Of a stretch of 64,000 nt of DNA, positions 58,603 through 64,000 are shown piece by piece. The notes below the pieces were generated by a model. That model saw only the letters and a list, made by a program, of their open reading frames with translations. It was not told where the DNA came from and made no database searches. The DNA comes from Oxytricha trifallax (lineage: Eukaryota > Ciliophora > Spirotrichea > Sporadotrichida > Oxytrichidae): positions 62,001 through 126,000 of the forward strand of contig ARYC01000056.1 in the NCBI GenBank assembly GCA_000711775.1. The letters are read 5' to 3'. The position numbers were made by a program, and so were the translations under genes. Each line of letters begins with the position of its first letter. Position 1 is the first letter of the stretch.

Positions 58603-61600
58603 ATTATCAAAATAGATTTAAAATGGGAAATTACAAAAATAAATTAAAAATAAAATTAAATATGGAATTTTAGTATTTTTTGATTTCTATAGTATCGTTT
58701 TAACTGATATTGATTTGAATTTGATATATTTTAACAGCCAATAATTTGACTCATCGATAAATCAAATGAGATTTATCATATCTTAACTGTAAACCCTTTA
58801 AATTTAACTTTTAAAATTTTTAACTCCTGATAAATTAATATCTCTCTATACAAAATAGCTATGAAAAAATTTTAAAAGTATAAGATGTAGAGAAAAATTT
58901 AACGACTAACTATCATTATTATAGTATTCACAAAAAATTTTACCACATCAAGATAAATCGATTTTAAATATTTCTCTCCCCCAAACTTCTTCCTATCTTA
59001 TCTCTTCAACCAAATTACTTGAGGACTTGGTCTAAATAAGTTTTTTGTGCATTAAATCAAGATCTACATTTTATCTTCTTTGAGTATTTCATCAGGAAAT
59101 TCATACGCATTTTTATCGTTAAAATACACAAAATCATATGAATTTTTTTTGACTTTCACTAAAATCGAAATATCTCTATGAGTGATTTTTTACATGAATT
59201 ATGAGTAGGATAGAACATGTAGCTCATGTTTTGATCTACATTATTCCTTCTAGAGTCAAGTCATGAAAAAAATCGCTGCATGAGATAATTTCATTTCTTT
59301 CCAGGTACTCGACCAAATTTTGATGTTTGTTACATTGTAACAAACATCACCTCTAGTCAAATGGACACATTTCCAAATGGACACAAATTCCGGACACAAA
59401 CACCGGACACCATTCCAAAGTTAGAACTCAGATCTCATCACTTATCTATCACTCTGAACGAAGATATACTCCTTTTTCCATCACAGTAAAACTTTTTGAT
59501 TATGAGGGGGCTCGAAAAAGAGGATTTCGAGGTTTTCTCTCTTGGGTGAAAAGATATTGAAAAATTTAGAATTATGTTTTGATAGACAATTCTACAAGCT
59601 AAGTAGAATATTTATATGAAAATTTATAGACATTAGGTTAGAGAGTTATTGAAGTCAAAAGTCAGAGCATCCAAATTTTACTTTTCCCTCAATAACTTCC
59701 TTCAGGTGTGAGATTCATGGAAGATGAGTAGGGTAGAAGTTGTAGCCCATACCCTAAGCTATCGAATAGGGCATATATTCCAATACAAATTCCTTTAAGA
59801 AACAGAGATAAATTGAAAATAAGGTCAAGAATTTTGTAAAATGAAGAGAAATATTGAAATCGATTTTCCTCGATTGGCAAATTAGATGGTGAAAAACTCA
59901 AATCAAATCTTTAGCAGATTATCTCATGAAGAACATTTCTTCTCCTATAGTCAAATCAGTAGCTAATTGCATTAGAGAGATAAATCAAAATTAAATCTGA
60001 AATGTAAAATAAAGTATGAAAACTTAAATGTTACAAACATCACTCATTTAAATTCTTGAGGCAACGAATTTAGGATTTTTATGAAGAGCATATTATGATC
60101 TATCATTTATCATCTATAAGTTTTTCAATATAAATTCACTGGGCAGAGAAAACCCCGAAACCCCTCTGGATAATTTTCGGAAAATCAAATTTTTGAAATT
60201 GGGTTTTCAAAAATCCGAAAATTATCCAGAGGGGTTTCGGGGTTTTCTCTGCCCAGTGAATTTATATTGAAAAACTTATAGATGATAAATGATAGATCAT
60301 AATATGCTCTTCATAAAAATCCTAAATTCGTTGCCTCAAGAATTTAAAAGAGTGATGTTTGTAACATTTAAAATTTCATACTTTATTACATTTCAGATTT
60401 AATTTTGATTTATCTCTCTAATGCAATTAGCTACTGATTTGACTATAGGAGAAGAAATGTTCTTCATGAGATAATCTGCTAAAGATTTGATTTGAGTTTT
60501 TCACCATCTAATTTGCCAATCGAGGAAAATCGATTTCAATATTTCTCTTCATTTTACAAAATTCTTGACCTTATTTTCAATTTATCTCTGTTTCTTAAAG
60601 GAATTTGTATTGGAATATATGCCCTATTCGATAGCTTAGGGTATGGGCTACAACTTCTACCCTACTCATCTTCCATGAATCTCACACTGAAGGAAGTTAT
60701 TGAGGGAAAAGTAAAATTTGGATGCTCTGACTTTTGACCTCAATAACTCTCGAACCTAATGTCTATAATTTTCATATAAATATTCTACTTAGCTTATAGA
60801 ATTGTCTATCAAACATAATTCTAAATTTTTCAATATCTCTTCACCCAAGAGAAAAAACCCCGAAATCCTCTTTTTCGAACCCCCTCATAATCAAAAAGTT
60901 GTACTGTAATGGAAAAAGGAGTATATCTTCGTTCAAAGTGATAGATAAGTGATGAGATCTGAATTCTAACTTTGGAATGGTGTCCGGAGTTTGTGTCCGG
61001 AATTTGTGTCCATTTGGAAATGTGTCCATTTGACTAGAGGTGATGTTTGTTACAATGTAAAAAACATCAAAAATTGGTCGAGTACCTGCAAAGAAATGAA
61101 ATTATCTCAGGCAGCGAATTTTTTCACGACTTGACTCTAGAAGGAATAATGTAGATCAAAACATGAGCTACATGTTCCATCCTACTCATAATTCATGGAA
61201 AAAATCACTCATAGAGATATTTCGATTTTAGTGAAAGTCAAAAAAAATTCATATGATTTCGTGTATTTTAACGATAAAAATGCGTATGAATTCCTGATGA
61301 AAGACTCAAAGAAGATAAAATGTAGACCTTGATTAAATGCACAAAAAACTTATTTAGACCAAGTCCTCAAGTAATTTGGTTGAAGAGATAAGAAAGGAAG
61401 AAGTTTGGGGCAGAGAAATATTTAAAATCGATTTATCTCGATGGGGTAAAATTTTTTGTGAATACAACAAGAATGAAAGTTAGTCGTTAAATTTTTCTCT
61501 ACATCTTATACTTTTAAAATTATTTCATAGCTATTTTGTATAGAAAGATATTAATTTATCAGGAGTAAAAAATTTTAAAAGTTAAATTTAAAGGGTCTAC

Positions 61601-61785
61601 AGTTAAGATATGATAAATCTAATTTGATCTATCGATGAGTCAAATTATTGGCAGTTAAAAAATATCAATTCAAATCAATATCAGTTAAAACGATAATATA
61701 AAAATCAAAAAATACAAAAACTCATAATTAATTTTATTTAAATTTATTTTAACAATTTCCCATTTTAAATCTATTTTGATAATAA
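58603..61785. repeat. Giant near-perfect palindrome, arms about 1.59 kb
   Basis: The left arm (58603-60190) is repeated in reverse complement at 60206-61785 with only scattered differences; the mirror axis is near 60201 (TTTTTGAAATTGGGTTTTCA). Matching landmarks include GGTTTTCTCTGCCCAGTGAA, AATGGACACA...CCGGACACC, and the outer ends TATTATCAAAATAGATTTAA. Identical ORFs at 59689-59901 (-) and 60492-60737 (+) are mirror copies and probably not genes. The near-identity implies recent origin or gene conversion between arms. No transposase is inside. Confidence 0.9.
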
Positions 61786-61892
61786 TTAAATTAATTCGAT
61801 AAATGGTGTTTTTGTAAAATTTATTTTTATTACTTAAATTATAATTATTTATAATTAATTTATTATTTTTATAGGTTTTAGGTCAGGTATAG

Positions 61893-62063
61893 AGAGATGC
61901 TGGGTGGAACTCCAGCCAACACTATAGGCACAGCAGTAAGAGAGGCTGGGGTGAAACTCCCTGCGTTATAGGTATAACTAAGAGAGGCTGGGGTGAAACT
62001 CCCTGCAAACTATAGGCAAACTTAGAGAGGTCAAGTGGGTGAAAGCCCCACTTTACCACTTAA
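61893..62063. repeat. Tandem array of four hairpin-forming repeats
   Basis: Four units of about 38-46 nt each begin AGAGAG/AGAGAT and contain a G/C stem with a purine-rich loop: GCTGGGTGGAACTCCAGC, then GGGTGAAACTCCC twice, then GTGGGTGAAAGCCCCAC. The stems differ in sequence but keep pairing, a sign of selected or RNA-level structure. It abuts the palindrome's right end. Confidence 0.7.
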
Positions 62064-62069
62064 AGAAAA

Positions 62070-62604
62070 CTGAAGTTGTTGAAGAATCTCTCGAAAATGT
62101 TGAAATCAGCCCATTCAAGCTTTCTTGAGTTAATTTGGTTGAACAAGTTCATGATTACGAAAGTGTGGAAGATCATGGTGTATTGCTCTAATTTGTAAAT
62201 TCTTAAATGTTAGTGTTAGTTCCTTATTGGTTTGATTCATTTATCATTTTATTCTCAGCTTATATCTGGGCAGATGATTAGCTGCAATTCTTGATAACTA
62301 CTGATTGTTTCAAGTATAAACCCCAAAACTTTGATTTATTTGTGATTTTGATTCTTATTTTAAAATTTGAGATTTTAATTTAGATTTTATTTCGATTTTT
62401 AGAATTAGAAGGAGTAAAAGTTTTGGGTTTTCCATCAAACAAGAATTGATCACTATTGTTATTTAAAAATCCTTCAAATCTAGCCATTTTATCTTTGATT
62501 GGTATTAATGAAATCTTATTAAGTGTAAATTTAGCTCCCATAGATTCTAAACTTAACAGTATCTCCTTCGAAATGTTCAATACTTCCTTAGAAATTTAGT
62601 CCAT
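62070..62604 (-). CDS. Short hypothetical ORF, possibly an MDS of another gene
   Basis: The minus frame starting at ATG 62604 reads MDQISKEVLNISKEILLS, LESMGAKFTLNKISLIPIKD and ARFEGFLNNNSDQFLFDG; it stays open in Gln code to about 62290 and beyond. A plus-strand frame at 62075-62180 (TEVVEESLENVEISPFKLS) also looks protein-like. Both could be isolated segments of scrambled genes. CCCCAAAA occurs at 62323 and 62713, but not as tandem telomeric repeats. Confidence 0.35.
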
Positions 62605-62819
62605 TTACTCTGTGAATAAATGAGAGTTTGCTTTGTTTATTCTTCTTTCTTTTATTTAAAATTACACTATAGTGTATCAAAATTGTGAATGCTGTCATCA
62701 GCAAGGTATAAACCCCAAAACCTATGGATAAATTCAGTTAAAATCAAGTAGAGGGTTTTAGGGGTTTTGATTGATTTCTACTTACTCTTTACTCTCGCAA
62801 ATTTAGCTGTAAGGCTAGT

Positions 62820-63350
62820 GTAGTTCGGGAAGCACTGTAATTCACTTGCAGCACCCACTCAATGCCAGCTTCCAATCTTGACTTCCTTGCATACGACACA
62901 CTCTTTCAGAGAATTTGTGTTTCTTTACTTGCTTCATAACCCTCTCAATTACAAAGAAACTATCAATATAGTGAAGCAAAATGCGCAGTTGCTTGCGAAG
63001 TTTGCGATCGCACAAGAGAATAGCTGAAATGATCATAAGAATTAAGGAATGAAGCTTACCAAGCTTGTAGAACGCTGATGTGTAGTAAAATATCATAGTA
63101 TGCACGCAGCTCACTCCCTCTGCAGCACTGATTAGTAAGTAATGCAGCTATTAAAACTATAGAGTGTAAAAGAATAAAGGGATGTGTTTACATGCAAAGT
63201 GTAGAGAGCTCATCATCATAGAGTTCGACGCCAAAGTCAGTAGTAGTTGCAAATATTGAAAACTTACAGATAATCAAAAACAAAGTCATCTCTGCAGGCT
63301 TGCTTTGTCACGGTGCTGGTTGGAAGCATTAGCACTTCGCAACCTACGTA
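62820..63350 (-). CDS. Intron-bearing gene fragment of unknown family
   Basis: Exon-like blocks: CEVLMLPTSTVTKQACRDD with FVFDY (63350-63270), FGVELYDDELSTLCM (63235-63192), SELRAYYDILLHISVLQAW (63125-63060), then a Cys/basic C-terminal part. Each is followed by a GTAAG or GTAAAC donor, and CATTTCAG-type acceptors are present. G/C content resembles the 53-57 kb element more than host genes, so it may belong to a second element. Domain not recognised. Confidence 0.4.
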
Positions 63351-64000
63351 CAACAAACATCAGTAGTGAGGCAGCTTCACTGTAGAGCTTAAAGTGATAA
63401 GATCGTGGTAGTTGTGATCATTAGTTTTTCATATTTAATTATAAATTAATAAGTTTATAAATTAGTTATAGTGTCTGATTATAGGCTTAATAGTGAATTG
63501 CTTATATCAAGTCAACACAGGTATGCTCTTAAGAAGAATGAAGCTTGCATGATGCTGGGGTTTGGCACCACACATCCCTGGCTGCGCCAGGGAGTGGGAG
63601 CGGGGGGGCGTCCTTCAAATTTACTTGTTTTATATCTACAGCTCTGTCTACTCTCAACTGGTACTGGGAATCGCTGTTTATTAATATTGACTGATAGTTA
63701 TAATTAAGAATTTAACTGAAACATCCAAATTCGATTAGTGTAGTATGAAATTAAAATACGTTATTAAGTTTTAATACGAAACTTGCAACTTCTCGATTGC
63801 GCAAAAGTTGAGAGCTGGCAGCGCCGGAGTGGAGTGGCTCGATCTTCATCACTACTGCTCACTACAGATGTTTCTTCATATCAGACTGTGCGTCTCATGC
63901 TGGTTCACTCATCTATCATACTGGATTCTCATGATTCGTACTGATAACTCATCTAGGATTTTCTCGAGAAATTGATTTTTTCAAAATCTATTTCAAAAAT
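63351..64000. other. Mixed-composition end region without a clear gene
   Basis: A plus frame 63471-63707 exists but lacks motifs. GC-rich hairpins (CCCTGGCTGCGCCAGGG near 63580, GCTGGCAGCGCCGG near 63815) and a G7 run at about 63602 stand out. I see no supportable gene. Confidence 0.35.

Noticed and set aside
59689-60737. 70-81 aa ORFs in the palindrome arms
   Set aside because: Mirror copies of the same stretch created by the inverted repeat; no Gln-code extension or known domain.
62318-62770. CCCCAAAA as telomeric or TBE-end repeats
   Set aside because: Only single CCCCAAAA occurrences, not tandem C4A4 arrays, so neither a telomere nor a TBE terminus is supported.
1-64000. Interpretation as pseudogenes full of stop codons under the standard code
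   Set aside because: Only TAA and TAG interrupt the conserved frames, they fall at Gln positions, and genes end at TGA. This is the ciliate UAR=Gln code, not decay.
1-64000. Macronuclear chromosome of Tetrahymena or Paramecium
   Set aside because: Out-of-order gene pieces with shared pointer repeats and transposon-rich gaps are germline features, and scrambling of this kind is known from spirotrichs. Paramecium introns are also shorter than most of those here.

Overview
This window reads as germline (micronuclear) DNA of a spirotrich/stichotrich ciliate of the Oxytricha-Stylonychia type. Three things show this. First, long conserved reading frames exist only if TAA and TAG are read as glutamine, and almost every gene ends in TGA. 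Second, genes carry short GT...AG introns of about 29-90 nt. Third, several conserved proteins are cut into pieces that lie out of order, and the pieces share short direct repeats (pointers) that restore the frame when merged. That is the MDS/IES organisation removed during macronuclear development. The species cannot be fixed from sequence alone.

Layout. 1-5 kb: an S/Q-rich partial gene, a scrambled GT8 glycosyltransferase (853-2231, -), the first cluster of a scrambled RCE1 CAAX protease (2286-3142, +), and a Sfi1-like helical-repeat protein (-). 5-12.9 kb: an MFS transporter and several Q/N-rich unknowns. 13.2-17.3 kb: a large coiled-coil/GAF protein (-). 17.5-21.1 kb: an unknown single-exon gene, the second RCE1 cluster (18645-19143), and an FLVCR-like transporter. 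21.2-27.9 kb: a tyrosine-aminotransferase-like gene scrambled odd/even over two clusters. The space between the clusters holds unrelated ORFs and two palindromic, IES-like elements. 28.3-52.6 kb: gene-dense and mostly unscrambled. It holds an ankyrin/degenerate-DHHC protein, a DOT1-like methyltransferase, a CEP95-like acidic protein, a SAM-domain protein, a cyclin Y, two proteins sharing an L-K-x-x-L...F-x-L-G motif, a glutaredoxin/zinc-ribbon protein, a TPX2-like protein and the 5' part of a striatin-like gene. A TIR element with duplicated end motifs sits at 45.14-45.67 kb.

52.7-64 kb looks germline-limited. A clearly GC-richer block carries an intron-bearing C2H2 protein, a linker ORF and an IS630/Tc1-type DDE transposase, all with UAR=Gln codons. 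A non-coding GC-rich tract follows, then a 3.2-kb near-perfect palindrome (58.6-61.8 kb), a tandem array of short hairpin repeats, and fragments of unidentified genes.

The central result is the scrambling. Eight TAT segments, four RCE1 segments and at least four GT8 segments can be placed, with pointers of 3-14 nt that keep the frame. Simple IESs of 10-100 nt interrupt the cyclin Y, FLVCR-like, GAF and other genes. Several products (Sfi1-like, CEP95-like, TPX2-like, striatin-like, GAF) belong to families known from centrosomes, cilia or signalling. No tRNA, rRNA, CRISPR or bacterial operon features were recognised.
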